From assembly GCF_022414535.1 (NCBI RefSeq), contig NZ_JADWYM010000035.1, forward strand, positions 1-64,000: a DNA stretch of 64,000 bases. The letters run 5' to 3'. This document shows, in pieces, positions 34,455 to 43,672 of the stretch. How positions within the stretch are numbered: position 1 is the stretch's first letter; every line of letters begins with the position of its first letter. Made by a program: the position numbers and the translations under genes. The notes under the pieces are model-generated. The model was not told the origin of the DNA. It ran no database searches and was given only the letters and a program-made list of their open reading frames with translations. Source of the stretch: Streptomyces sp. MUM 2J (GTDB taxonomy: Bacteria; Actinomycetota; Actinomycetes; Streptomycetales; Streptomycetaceae).

Positions 34455-35234
34455 TCAGAATTTGCCGCTGTTGTTCGCCTCGGCGGGGGACGGGACGGGC
34501 TCCGCCACCTCCCAGTGCTCGACGATCAGACCGTCCTGAAGCCGGAAGATGTCGAACACGGCCATGGGGGTACCGGCCCGGTCGACCTCGCTGAGGGTGA
34601 CGACGAAATTCCCCTGGCCGACCAGCCGGTGCACCCTCGTGTACGTCTGCGACTTCCCCTCGGCCGCGAGGCCCGCGATGAACGCGGCGAAGCCGTCGAC
34701 ACCGTCGGCCACCCCGGGGGTGTGCTGCACGTACCGGTCCTGCGAGACGAACTCGGCGACACGCTCGGTCTGTCCGCCCCGGAAGACCGTGGCGATGAAG
34801 TCGGAGACCTTTTGCTTGTTCTCTTCCGTGCGGCCGAGATCGGATACCTCGGTTGCTCCGCCGGTCTGGGTGTGGCCCGACGGAGTGGTCAGTCCGCCGA
34901 CGGCGATCGTGTCCCAGTGCTCGATGATCCGGGCGTTCTCGTCGGTGTCGAACAGGTCTGCGGTCACCCAGTGCGCCGTGCCGCCCAGGGTCTGCGCCAC
35001 ATGGAGGAAGACATATCGGCCGTCCTCGATCGCGCGGACCACCTCGATGTCACGTTGAGGGTTGCAGAGGAGAAAAGGCTCGAAGAAGGCGAGGAATCCC
35101 TCCTTGCCGTCGGCCACTCCCGTGCTGTGCTGGGTGTAACGGTCCCCCGTGTACCGATCGAGAGCCTCGCGCGCCCTGCCGTCACGGATACCGTGAAGGT
35201 ACAGACCCCGCGCGTTGTCCAGTCTCACCGTCAT
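34455..35234 (-). CDS. Tandem SnoaL-like (NTF2-fold) protein
   Basis: A 259-residue protein built from two SnoaL-like domains. RYTQHSTGVADGKEGFLAFF in the first half corresponds to RYVQHTPGVADGVDGFAAFI in the second. Each half ends with a WE/WD segment (IIEHWDTIAVG, IVEHWEVAEPV). Such proteins are polyketide-cyclase relatives or unknown hydrolases; many function in stress or unknown metabolism. No ribosome site is seen before the ATG. Alone between the TetR gene and the giant exported protein. Confidence 0.85.
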   Translation of the reverse strand: MTVRLDNARGLYLHGIRDGRAREALDRYTGDRYTQHSTGVADGKEGFLAFFEPFLLCNPQRDIEVVRAIEDGRYVFLHVAQTLGGTAHWVTADLFDTDENARIIEHWDTIAVGGLTTPSGHTQTGGATEVSDLGRTEENKQKVSDFIATVFRGGQTERVAEFVSQDRYVQHTPGVADGVDGFAAFIAGLAAEGKSQTYTRVHRLVGQGNFVVTLSEVDRAGTPMAVFDIFRLQDGLIVEHWEVAEPVPSPAEANNSGKF

Positions 35235-35623
35235 ACAGCCATGGTCGCAGAGCCGGTTCGAGCGAGACGGCATTGCCACTGAACCCGCGGGAGGGGAAGC
35301 GGCCGATGCCGGTGGTCTTGCCGCACCGGATACCGGGCTGGGCGGCGCTCCCCACCGGCCGGTTCCCGCCGGAATGGAATCCCGCGCCACGACGGGCACC
35401 ACGGTGGGCTCCACTCCCCACTCGGCCGCTCGCCGCGGAGTGGGCTCCACCCTGGAGACACCGGAGGGCGATGGACGCCACCGCGACTCCGTGATCGCGG
35501 GGACCTGCGCCCGCCTCGCCGTCCTGGTGCCCCACCCCGCCCATCTGCGCCGGCTCTTGTCCGAGTCGCCGTTTCACCTTCCGGGACGCCCGGGGTGAAG
35601 ACCGCTTGTGGGGTGGTTCCGGG
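35235..35623. other. Intergenic region, no convincing gene
   Basis: A 389-base gap. A plus-strand open frame of about 100 codons has no recognisable motif or ribosome site and partly overlaps the SnoaL gene, so it was not called. Confidence 0.4.
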
Positions 35624-38600
35624 TCAGGGCATCGGTCGCCATTCCTGTTCGCGGCTTCCGTTGCAGAGGGCGAGTTTGACTGCCGGGGATTTGTACTGCG
35701 TGAGGGCGGTGAGGCACTGGCCTTGGTTGATCAGGGAGAACCCGGGACCCTGCTGCCACCACCAGGGATCATTCTGGTAGCAGTCACTGCCTATGACCAT
35801 CGAATACCCATTGGACCCCAGGCATTGCGTAACGCCGCGAGTGGTCTCCTCGAGGGAGCCCGTGGACGTCAGGGACCAGCGCAGAAGTGTGCTGGCGGCG
35901 CAGTTGGAGAGGCCGGCGGCGGAGCCCTCGATGACGTTCTGGCCGCGATGGACGTCGAGGCACTGGCCTGTCGCGGTGTTGACGAGTCTGGCGTTGGTGA
36001 TGTCTGCGTGGACCAGAGCCGGGACGGTCGGATAGATGAATCCGGTCTGGGCAGGGTTGAACGTCGTGGTGGGCGAGGCGAGGGCGAAACAGTATGCGAT
36101 GCCCAGTTGTGGATCACTGGCGGTGAAGGTGGTGTGGGAGCAGAGCCGCGCCGTCTGATCGGAACCGGTGGTCACCTGCTTGACGAGGTAGGTGCCGTTG
36201 AGGCCGTTGTAGGTGCCGTAGGCCGTTTCGGTCGGACTCGAGCTGGTCACGGAGCATGTTTCGCCGCTCCTGCAACCGATGGAGTACCAGTTGTAGCCTT
36301 GGTTTCCGAAGTCGTAGCCGGTGTCGCCGATGACCAGGTCGCCGTTCTTGACCGACAGGTAGCAGTAGTTGTGCGTGTTGTCTGCCAGTGCGGTGCTGCT
36401 CAGCCTCGTCACGTCACTGAAGGCGGCGTCCTCGCAGGCGACGCTGCCGGCACCGACGGTCTTGACGACCCAGGCACCGTTGCCGCCGTAGGCCATCTGG
36501 TGGACGCCATCCGACGGCACGGTGCAGGTGCCGCCCGGGCCGGCGCAGAAGGCGAGGTGCGCGGGCGGTCTGGCGAGGTGGCACGATTCGTTGCTGTGCC
36601 CGGGCAACGGGTCGGTCGGGAACGTCGAGTCGGTGCTGCCTGCCGTGCACGGCACGCCGTGGGGGTAGTCCGCCCCGTTCACACTCCGGTAGACCCAGTA
36701 GGAGCCGTTGTCCTGCGCCCCGTAGGCCAGGGTGGTCTTCCCGCTGACGTAGCACACGCCTCCCTTCGCGGCACAGAATCCCGCCGGCCCCCCGGACTGG
36801 AGGGACGGACCCGGAACCGAGCCTGCCAGGATGGTGCATCGCTTGCTCGCGCCCGGTGCGGGATCCGCGCCGAAGCTGCCGGCGCTGCAGGTGATGGAAG
36901 AGGTGACCGGTTTGATGATCCATGTCGCCCCGGTGCCGTAGGCGACCTCCTGGGTGCCGCTCACCGTGCACGTGTCGCCCTCGTCGCCGCACGGGGCCAC
37001 GACGGCCAGCCATGATCCGTCGTCAGCGGTACTCGGGCCGACCGGAGCCTGGACGAAGCAGGTCTCGTGAGCGGAGGGGTTGGGGTCAGTGACGAAAGAG
37101 GACGCCTCGCACGCGACACCGTCGGAGGGCAGGGGCCTGGTGACGTAGCTGCCGGCCGCACCGAAGACGACCTGCCCGGTGGCGGCCACACTGCTCTTGC
37201 AGGTGCCGTTCTGGTCGGCGCAGTTGATGAAGTGGATCGGCGCCACCGGGGCCGTGTCGACCGCGGGCACCAGCCGGAACAGCGCCTTCGATGTGATCTG
37301 GCTGTCCACCGCGTCCTGGTAGGCGCTCAGGTCGTCCGAGCTGAACTTGTTCTTCGGCACGTCGGCCTTCACCTGCGGAGCGACGACGGAGTCGTAGTGC
37401 GCCCGCATCCTGGCCGAGACCTGCTTCACGCTGCACGAGCTGCCGGAGCAGTACTCGTTGAAATGTGCGTTGTACCAGCTGTCGTAGCTCCTCTCCAGGT
37501 AGGACGCGGTGTAGACGTCCGACCCGGTTCCCCTGTTCAACGAGTCGACCGTCGCACCGATCGCCTGGTGCACCCCCTTGATGAATCCGCTCCGAAGCGC
37601 CTGCTCGGCGGCCGTGGTGTCCGCCACGATCCGGGCCTTCGCGGTCTGCGCCGCCGTCATGACCGCTGAGCTGCCCGACGCGTCGGCCTTCGCGTCCAGC
37701 ATCGCCATGGACAGGTTCGCGCTCCACAGCACCTGGTTCTGCGCGGCCCTGAACGCGGCCTGTGCGTTTGCCAGCAACGCGGGGATGCTCTGTCCGGTGA
37801 TGGTCGCGTCCAGCTCGTCGTGCCACGCCTTGTCGCGGCTCGAGATCATCTGCCCCACTTCGGACACGCCCTGCACCGCGCTGATGATCGTCTGCACGAC
37901 GGCCGTGATGAGTGCGGCGACCCCCAGCACCAGACTCACTTCCGGCATTGCCGCGAAATCAGCCGCGATCGCCAGCAGCGTCAGCACGTTCGCGGTGATC
38001 CCGGCGGGGTCCTGGTGGATCGCCGAGTCGGCGATCCCGAGCAGCTGGCCCACGACCGGTACCAGCGCCAGCGTGGCGGTCGCCTTGTCCAGGTCGGACG
38101 AGTCCGCACTGAACGCCTGCTGCATCGAGTTGATCCACAGGAGCACCATGGCCGGTGTGGCCGCAGTGTTGAGGTCGGAGAACGCCTCGGTCAACTTGGG
38201 CGACAGAATGCCGGACGCTTTGCCTGAAGCACTGGTCGCACCACCGAGCGGCACAAACACCTTGGCCCGGTTCCTCCACGAGTCCCGCAGGTTCGAGGTG
38301 AAGCCGACCTTCGCCAGATCGCTCGGCGCAGCGCTCCGGTAGGCCGACTCGGCCTCCGCCACCATCGTCTGAGCGTAGACCGGAAGATCTTCCGCCGGCA
38401 TTCCCCGGACGATCAGTCCCTCCGGCGACTCCTCCACGACCTTGGACGCCGCGTCGGCAGCCTGGAAATCCTGCGCTTCCTTGATCTCCTCCGACGTAGC
38501 CGCCCTCGAGGAGTCGTAGCATCCGAACACCGGATTGCCGGCAGGGCAGGTCGCCACCCACGTTCCCGCCCTGTACTCCGTCTTGGTGAGAGAGGAGCTC

Positions 38601-39835
38601 TGCAAGGGATCTTCGTAGTCGTCCTGCGTCAGGGCGCGCCACGTCTTGCCCGATGCCGGAGCGAACCGGTAGCGCGTCGCGTTGGGAGGTGCGTTGTACG
38701 CCGGACGGGAAGGCTGGGCGATACTGCTCGCGTCGACGAAGGACAGCTCCGAAACGGGCCTGTCGGCGATGGCCTTGCGGACCTTGAGCGTCCGCGCGAC
38801 GGCCGCATTACGTGGGGCCGCCTTGACGGCGGTAGCGGCGATCCCGACCGACTTCGCCGCATAGGGATCCGCGTTGATGGACAGCCACGCTGTATACCAC
38901 TTTGCGCCGAAGGCGGCCTTCAGCCCCGCCCTTCCGCCGTGTGTGATGAGCTCCTCGGCGTTTGTGGTCATCATGAACATACTCGACGGATCGGTGAAAT
39001 CGTCCACCGGATAGGTGACGGAAACACGCCCGGGCGATCCGCCAGCCGTTGCCGGGACGGTTGCCGGAACGAACCCGAGCAAGCCCCTCAACGCGTGTAT
39101 CAGTTCGTGGAACAGTGCAGTGGCCGGGCGCGTCCCGAAGTTCGCGCCCTCGGCCGTCAATGCTCCGTGAATGTGGTCGGGAACCTCAATGAAAGTGACG
39201 CCGGTCCCCTGCCCCTCCCCCGTCCAGGTTCCGCTGGCGGCTACCTCGCTGTATGGCGCTCCCAACTTCACGGCCTGGTAGTCGTCTCCCTGAGGGGCAT
39301 GGGTGATCACGGTCTTCACGTCCGACGGGGCGGAACTACCGACGTCGTGGAACTGGTAGGCCGCGGTCCCGCCGGAAGCCGGCAGGGGCGACGCCTCGCC
39401 CATCGCCCGGAGCGCCCGTACGCCCTCCGGGTTGGACGCGATCTCGTCGAGCTCGGCCCACGTGCGGTTGAGGAAGTCCTGGGCAGCCTGGCCACGCACC
39501 TCCGCGGGGGGCCAGTTGGGGACGCTCTTCGTCACGCTGCCGTTGGTGAGCAGCACACCCGGATACACCGCAATCCCAGCACTCTGCCCCCCGGGAAGCC
39601 GGTATTCGTACGTCAGGAGCTGGGCGGCCCTGCCGATTTGGGGAACGTATATCCGCCGGGCGCGGGAATCACGTGCGCCGTGGCTCAGGTCGGGTGGGGT
39701 GGTGGTGACAGGTGCTGCCGAGGCGTGGGGCGCGGCCCTCAGCTGTACCAGCGATACGCCGGCCACCAGAAGCCCGACGGGGAGTGCGAGTGTCAGCAGG
39801 CGGATCCACCACCGCTGCACCTTGCGTTGTAGCAC
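35624..39835 (-). CDS. Giant exported zinc-protease / cysteine-rich / ricin-trefoil protein, AB-toxin-like
   Basis: 1403 residues from a GTG with a perfect AAGGAG. Residues 8-40 are an arginine-rich export signal with a hydrophobic core. Residues 60-310 form a protease domain: HELIH at 243-247 (zinc histidines, catalytic glutamate) and TNAEELITHGG at 291-301, offering a third ligand Glu294/295. This resembles both clostridial neurotoxin light chains (HELIH then EEL-T-GG) and NleD-type M91 peptidases. Cys430 and Cys439 bracket a short loop. Residues 560-660 include a long hydrophobic stretch, LVPVVGQLLG to VVQTIISAVQ. Residues 867-1252 are five cysteine-rich modules. Residues 1277-1403 are a ricin-type beta-trefoil with QCLDV and QGQCLTAL. 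The order protease, linker cysteines, hydrophobic middle, lectin binding domain is that of AB toxins. No activity is proven; a cell-wall or predation enzyme is the alternative. Confidence 0.75.
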   Translation of the reverse strand: MLQRKVQRWWIRLLTLALPVGLLVAGVSLVQLRAAPHASAAPVTTTPPDLSHGARDSRARRIYVPQIGRAAQLLTYEYRLPGGQSAGIAVYPGVLLTNGSVTKSVPNWPPAEVRGQAAQDFLNRTWAELDEIASNPEGVRALRAMGEASPLPASGGTAAYQFHDVGSSAPSDVKTVITHAPQGDDYQAVKLGAPYSEVAASGTWTGEGQGTGVTFIEVPDHIHGALTAEGANFGTRPATALFHELIHALRGLLGFVPATVPATAGGSPGRVSVTYPVDDFTDPSSMFMMTTNAEELITHGGRAGLKAAFGAKWYTAWLSINADPYAAKSVGIAATAVKAAPRNAAVARTLKVRKAIADRPVSELSFVDASSIAQPSRPAYNAPPNATRYRFAPASGKTWRALTQDDYEDPLQSSSLTKTEYRAGTWVATCPAGNPVFGCYDSSRAATSEEIKEAQDFQAADAASKVVEESPEGLIVRGMPAEDLPVYAQTMVAEAESAYRSAAPSDLAKVGFTSNLRDSWRNRAKVFVPLGGATSASGKASGILSPKLTEAFSDLNTAATPAMVLLWINSMQQAFSADSSDLDKATATLALVPVVGQLLGIADSAIHQDPAGITANVLTLLAIAADFAAMPEVSLVLGVAALITAVVQTIISAVQGVSEVGQMISSRDKAWHDELDATITGQSIPALLANAQAAFRAAQNQVLWSANLSMAMLDAKADASGSSAVMTAAQTAKARIVADTTAAEQALRSGFIKGVHQAIGATVDSLNRGTGSDVYTASYLERSYDSWYNAHFNEYCSGSSCSVKQVSARMRAHYDSVVAPQVKADVPKNKFSSDDLSAYQDAVDSQITSKALFRLVPAVDTAPVAPIHFINCADQNGTCKSSVAATGQVVFGAAGSYVTRPLPSDGVACEASSFVTDPNPSAHETCFVQAPVGPSTADDGSWLAVVAPCGDEGDTCTVSGTQEVAYGTGATWIIKPVTSSITCSAGSFGADPAPGASKRCTILAGSVPGPSLQSGGPAGFCAAKGGVCYVSGKTTLAYGAQDNGSYWVYRSVNGADYPHGVPCTAGSTDSTFPTDPLPGHSNESCHLARPPAHLAFCAGPGGTCTVPSDGVHQMAYGGNGAWVVKTVGAGSVACEDAAFSDVTRLSSTALADNTHNYCYLSVKNGDLVIGDTGYDFGNQGYNWYSIGCRSGETCSVTSSSPTETAYGTYNGLNGTYLVKQVTTGSDQTARLCSHTTFTASDPQLGIAYCFALASPTTTFNPAQTGFIYPTVPALVHADITNARLVNTATGQCLDVHRGQNVIEGSAAGLSNCAASTLLRWSLTSTGSLEETTRGVTQCLGSNGYSMVIGSDCYQNDPWWWQQGPGFSLINQGQCLTALTQYKSPAVKLALCNGSREQEWRPMP
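36080..37237 (-). repeat. Five tandem four-cysteine modules within the giant exported protein
   Basis: Protein residues about 867-929, 944-1003, 1018-1086, 1093-1161 and 1185-1252. Each follows the pattern C-x5-7-C-x3-SG...YG...(G)xW/Y-V...C...F...DP-P-G...C (for example FCAAKGGVCYVSGKTTLAYG). Cysteine positions suggest two disulfides per module. They lie between the hydrophobic middle and the trefoil. Confidence 0.75.
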
Positions 39836-40224
39836 GATTGCTCCTTGGGCTCGTGGTCGGTCCGGGTGTTTCGCCCCCGGCGCCCAGTCGCGGCGCGGAC
39901 CATGCGGTCGGGCGTGGATCCCTGACTGTGGACACGCCCAGAGCTGGCCAAGCATCAATCGAGACCCGTCTGGTGCGGTAGAGGAGATCTACCTGATCGG
40001 CGCATGACAGTCCTCGATACGGGTCGGCCCGGGCCGGTAGCGTGGAATCACCTGTTCGCCGGGGGCCGCCCGGAACAACTCCGCTGCCTCCTGTGTGGGA
40101 AGCGGCTGACGCCCCGACCGGTGGAACGAAGCCGGGGACTTCGGCTGGGGCTGTCGGCAACCGGAAGACCTCGCGGACGACGGCGCGCTTCAGCCGGTCG
40201 GGGCCGAGGCCGGCGCCGGGGTCG
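39836..40224. other. Intergenic region upstream of the giant protein, no gene seen
   Basis: A 389-base gap holding the promoter of the giant gene and the 3' flank of the LuxR gene. No repeat or motif stood out. Confidence 0.4.
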
Positions 40225-42546
40225 TCAGTCGGCCGCGCGGTGGCCGATCGTCCAGGTGGCGATCTGGACGCGCGAGGTGAAGTCGAGTTTGGCCAGTATG
40301 CGCTGGACGTGTCCTTCTATGGTGCGCGGGGACAGGACCAGGCGGGCGGCGATCTGCCGATCACTCAGGCCCTCGGCGATCAGTTCGGCGACCTGGCTCT
40401 CGCGGGTGGTCAGTGTGGGCAGTGACCGACTCGGCTCGGTGGCCGGTGCCATGTTCCAGTCGGGGGCCCAGCCCAGCGCGAGGTCGATCGCCTGCGGGAC
40501 GGTCAGCTCCGCACCGGCTCGTACGGCGTCCGCCAGTTGCCGCCCGTCCAACTCGTACCGCAGGCGCCTCTCGCAGGCCGCGCGGTGGTCCAGGAGCCGG
40601 CCGAGTACCGGTGTGGCGACGCCGATCCGCTGCCACAGTTCCTGTGCGGCGCCGAGCAGGGTGGCGGCATGCGCGCCGGACCCGTTCTCGGCTGCGATCC
40701 AGGCCAGCACCTCCAGGCACTGGGTGACGGCGAACAGGTTGTGGCTCGGTGTGCCGATGCGCAGAGCGTCTTTGAGCGCCGCGGTGGCTCCGGGCAGGTC
40801 CGCGGTGAGCCAGCGCTGCAGGCCGAGCGCCCAGAGTGCGTAGCAGCGCGACCACAGGGCACCGTGCGTGTCACACAGTGCCAGGCTCTGCCGGCCGTAG
40901 TCGGCGGCTCGCTCGTCCTTCGACAGGCAGCAGGCGACGGTCAGCAGGAACAGGGTGGTCCACTGGCCGGTGAGGTCGCCTGCTGCCCGGTGGCGTTCCA
41001 GAGTGTCTTCCAGCAGGGGGATCGCCCGGGAGTAGTCGTCGCGGAACAGGGCGACCAGGCCGGCGAGTTGCCCGGCGTGGGCGAGACTCGGCGCGTGATC
41101 GAGGTCGTCGGCGATGGCCCGGCACTCCGTCAGACGGGCGGTGGCGTTGGCGCTGTCGCCCCGCAGGAGAGCGAGCCAGCCGTCGGCCCACAGGGCCCTG
41201 GCCCTGGCAGGGGTGGGGGTGGTGTCGGCGGCCAGGGCCCGGATCAGCCAGTGCCGTTCCTCTTCCAGGCCGCCGCGGCCGAGTCGGTGGCTCCACAGGG
41301 AGGCGGCCAGTTCGAGCACGCCCTGGACCTGGCCGGGTGTGCTCAGGCCGAACTCGACCGCCTCGCGAAGGTTCGCGTGATTGCGGCGCAGACGCGCGAA
41401 CCACAAGCTCTGGTGGGGGCTGAACCAGTCGGCCGCCGCGCGCAGGGCGAGGTTCCGGTAGTAGTCGCCGTGGCGTTGTCTGACGTCGTCGGCTTCGGAT
41501 CTCTGCGCGCGCAGGCGGGTGTGTCCGTAGCAGCGGATCGTTTCCAGCATCCGGTAGTGGGCCTGGCCGCCGTGGTTGTCGCGGGTCAGGACGGACTTGT
41601 TCACCAGCGCGGCCAGGCCGCTCAGCACGTCCTGGCGTGCGAGGTCGTCCCCGGTGCAGACGGCCTCGGCCGCCTCCAGGTCGAAGCCGCCGCGAAAGAC
41701 CGAGAGGCTGAGCCAGGTGCGCTGTTCACCGGGTGTGCACAGCTGGAAGCTCCGGTCGATCGTGGCGTGCAGCGTGCGGTGCCGGACCGTGCAAGCGGAT
41801 CCGGCCGGGAACCGGAGGCAGTCGGAGAGGCGTTCGAGAACCTGCTGCACCGTCAGCACCCGCAGCCACGCGGCGGCCAGTTCGATGGCCAGGGGAATGC
41901 CGTCGAGCCGGGCGCAGATCAGTCCGGCCGCTCTCCAGCTGTCCGTGTCGTGGCCGAACGCGCCTGCCTGGGCGGACGCCCGCTGCACGAACAGCCGCAC
42001 CGAGGCGTAGCGGGCCATGGTCTGCGGCGGTGGCGGGAGGTCGGCGTCGGGGAACGCCAGCGGTCCCAGGTCCATCAGGTACTCGCCGTAGACGCCGAGC
42101 GGGTGGCGGCTGGTGGCCAGGACGTGCAGCTTCGGGCAGGCGGCGATCAGTGGTTGGATCAGCGGGGCGCAATGCTCGGCGAGGTGTTCGCAGTTGTCGA
42201 GGACCAGCAGCATCCGCCGGTCGGCGAGGTACCGTGCCAGCACGGCCTGCGGCGAGGGGCCGCAGTCGCCGTCGAGCCCGAGCGCGAGCGCCACGGCTTC
42301 CGGGAGCCGTTCGCCGTCCTGGAGGTGCGCGAGGTCCACCACCCGCACCCCGTCCGGGAATCGATGCGCGTCATCGCGGGCGGTGCGCATCGCCAGGCGC
42401 GTCTTGCCGATGCCGCCCGGACCGGTCACTGTCACCAGCTTGGCCCGCGACAGGAGTTGGCGCACTCGGGCGAGATCACGGCGCCTGCCGACCAGGCTCG
42501 TCGTCTCGGCGGGTATGCCGTGTCCCGCAGGTCGTTCGGTGGTCAT
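40225..42546 (-). CDS. Large ATPase-LuxR transcriptional regulator
   Basis: A 773-residue regulator. It has an N-terminal NB-ARC/AAA ATPase with P-loop VTGPGGIGKTRLAM, Walker B-like MLLVLDNCEHL, and LATSRHPLGV. The middle is TPR-like helical repeat (residues about 330-690). The C-terminal 60 residues are a LuxR helix-turn-helix (LTTRESQVAELIAEGLSDRQ, SPRTIEGHVQRILAKL). Such proteins integrate nucleotide state and a ligand. It lies upstream of the giant exported protein on the same strand, with 389 bases between them, and could regulate it. Start at ATG 42546; an ATG nine bases earlier is possible. Confidence 0.9.
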   Translation of the reverse strand: MTTERPAGHGIPAETTSLVGRRRDLARVRQLLSRAKLVTVTGPGGIGKTRLAMRTARDDAHRFPDGVRVVDLAHLQDGERLPEAVALALGLDGDCGPSPQAVLARYLADRRMLLVLDNCEHLAEHCAPLIQPLIAACPKLHVLATSRHPLGVYGEYLMDLGPLAFPDADLPPPPQTMARYASVRLFVQRASAQAGAFGHDTDSWRAAGLICARLDGIPLAIELAAAWLRVLTVQQVLERLSDCLRFPAGSACTVRHRTLHATIDRSFQLCTPGEQRTWLSLSVFRGGFDLEAAEAVCTGDDLARQDVLSGLAALVNKSVLTRDNHGGQAHYRMLETIRCYGHTRLRAQRSEADDVRQRHGDYYRNLALRAAADWFSPHQSLWFARLRRNHANLREAVEFGLSTPGQVQGVLELAASLWSHRLGRGGLEEERHWLIRALAADTTPTPARARALWADGWLALLRGDSANATARLTECRAIADDLDHAPSLAHAGQLAGLVALFRDDYSRAIPLLEDTLERHRAAGDLTGQWTTLFLLTVACCLSKDERAADYGRQSLALCDTHGALWSRCYALWALGLQRWLTADLPGATAALKDALRIGTPSHNLFAVTQCLEVLAWIAAENGSGAHAATLLGAAQELWQRIGVATPVLGRLLDHRAACERRLRYELDGRQLADAVRAGAELTVPQAIDLALGWAPDWNMAPATEPSRSLPTLTTRESQVAELIAEGLSDRQIAARLVLSPRTIEGHVQRILAKLDFTSRVQIATWTIGHRAAD

Positions 42547-43045
42547 TCCTCTCATTCCCCTGTGAGCGTGGAGCACTTCGCCCTGCCGCCTCGATCCCCC
42601 GACGGGCGTCGGCTCGTGCCTTGCTGATGATCCGTTCGGACTCCACCGGTGGTAGGCAGGCTGCCGGACGCGCTGTGCCGGCGCCGGGTGCTGTGGACCA
42701 GGGAGGTCACTCCTGTCCGGTTCCCGGCCCAGGAGAGGTGTCGCACGTGGGGGTTCACCCCGAGCGTGGCCCCGGGTTCCATGCGGGGAGGCCGAGGCTA
42801 CCGAAGTCGATCAGCCGCCGTGCGAAGTCGGCAGGCGTGAGGTACCGCACGGCCGAATCGGCGCCGGTGGTCGTCACACGAGAGCCGGCGGGACAGATCC
42901 AGGCGAGGTGCCTCGCATGGACGGCCGCGCGGTGACGCGCCTCGCGCCGGGGCGGCATGACCTGCTGAAATTTGCACACCTTGCGCAAAGATGCTCGTGC
43001 CGTGTAACTTTCAGAGGTGCCTGAAGGGCGAGAGGAGGCGAAGCG
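42547..43045. promoter_or_regulatory. Divergent region between LuxR and TetR genes
   Basis: A 499-base gap. Upstream of the tetR GTG a -35-like TTGCGC and -10-like TAACTT are spaced 18 bases, with TTTGC ... GCAAA inverted bases overlapping. A short minus-strand stretch near 42780-42850 has protein-like composition without a recognised family. Confidence 0.4.
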
Positions 43046-43672
43046 GTGCCCGCTGCAACGAACCGGACACTGAGAGCCCGGGAACGCAACCGGCTGTCGA
43101 TCCTGAACGCCGCGAGGGAGGTGCTGGCCGCTGACCCCGACGCGAGCATGGACGACATCGCCGCGGTGGCAGGGGTGGTGCGCCGCACCCTCTACGGCCA
43201 CTTCCCGACCCGGCAGGACCTGGTCGCCGACCTGGTCCGGGCAGGGGCAGAGCAGTTCGTCGCGCACCTGGGTCACATCGACGTCCATGCCGATGACCCC
43301 GGCGCGGAGCTGGCGGCGACGGTGCTGCGCACCTGGGGCGCGGCGCGCGAGTTCGCCCCGGTCGTCGAACTCGCCCGCCGCGGCGCCGCCGACGCCGTGA
43401 CCTCGGCGATGGACCCGTTCAACGCGATCGTCGCCGAGCTGATCCGGCACGGGCAGCAACGCGGCGTCTTCGGCAACGACCTCGACCCCGGGGTGCTGTC
43501 ACTGGCCCTGGAGAGCACCGCGCTGATGTTCCTGTCCACCGCGCCCACCGATCGCTGGAACGGCGACGCCGCCGACGTGGCCCTCACCCACCTGCTTCTG
43601 CTCGGGACTCCGGTGGACGCGGCCCACGCCGCGATTCGCACCGCACGGACCCGCGAGGGAGAAGCCCGATGA
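43046..43672 (+). CDS. TetR-family regulator of the adjacent hydrolase
   Basis: A 208-residue TetR protein with helix-turn-helix RLSILNAAREVLAADPDASM and VVRRTLYGHFPTRQDLVADL. GTG start behind an excellent GAGAGGAGG. Its stop overlaps the start of the PhlG-like hydrolase (ATGA), so regulator and enzyme are co-translated, an arrangement often meaning that the regulator senses the enzyme's substrate. Confidence 0.88.
   Translation: MPAATNRTLRARERNRLSILNAAREVLAADPDASMDDIAAVAGVVRRTLYGHFPTRQDLVADLVRAGAEQFVAHLGHIDVHADDPGAELAATVLRTWGAAREFAPVVELARRGAADAVTSAMDPFNAIVAELIRHGQQRGVFGNDLDPGVLSLALESTALMFLSTAPTDRWNGDAADVALTHLLLLGTPVDAAHAAIRTARTREGEAR

Noticed and set aside
39836..40224. Extra upstream start codons for the giant exported protein, adding about 40 residues
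   Set aside because: The GTG at 39835 has an ideal AAGGAG and gives a proper signal peptide; the upstream extension does not.
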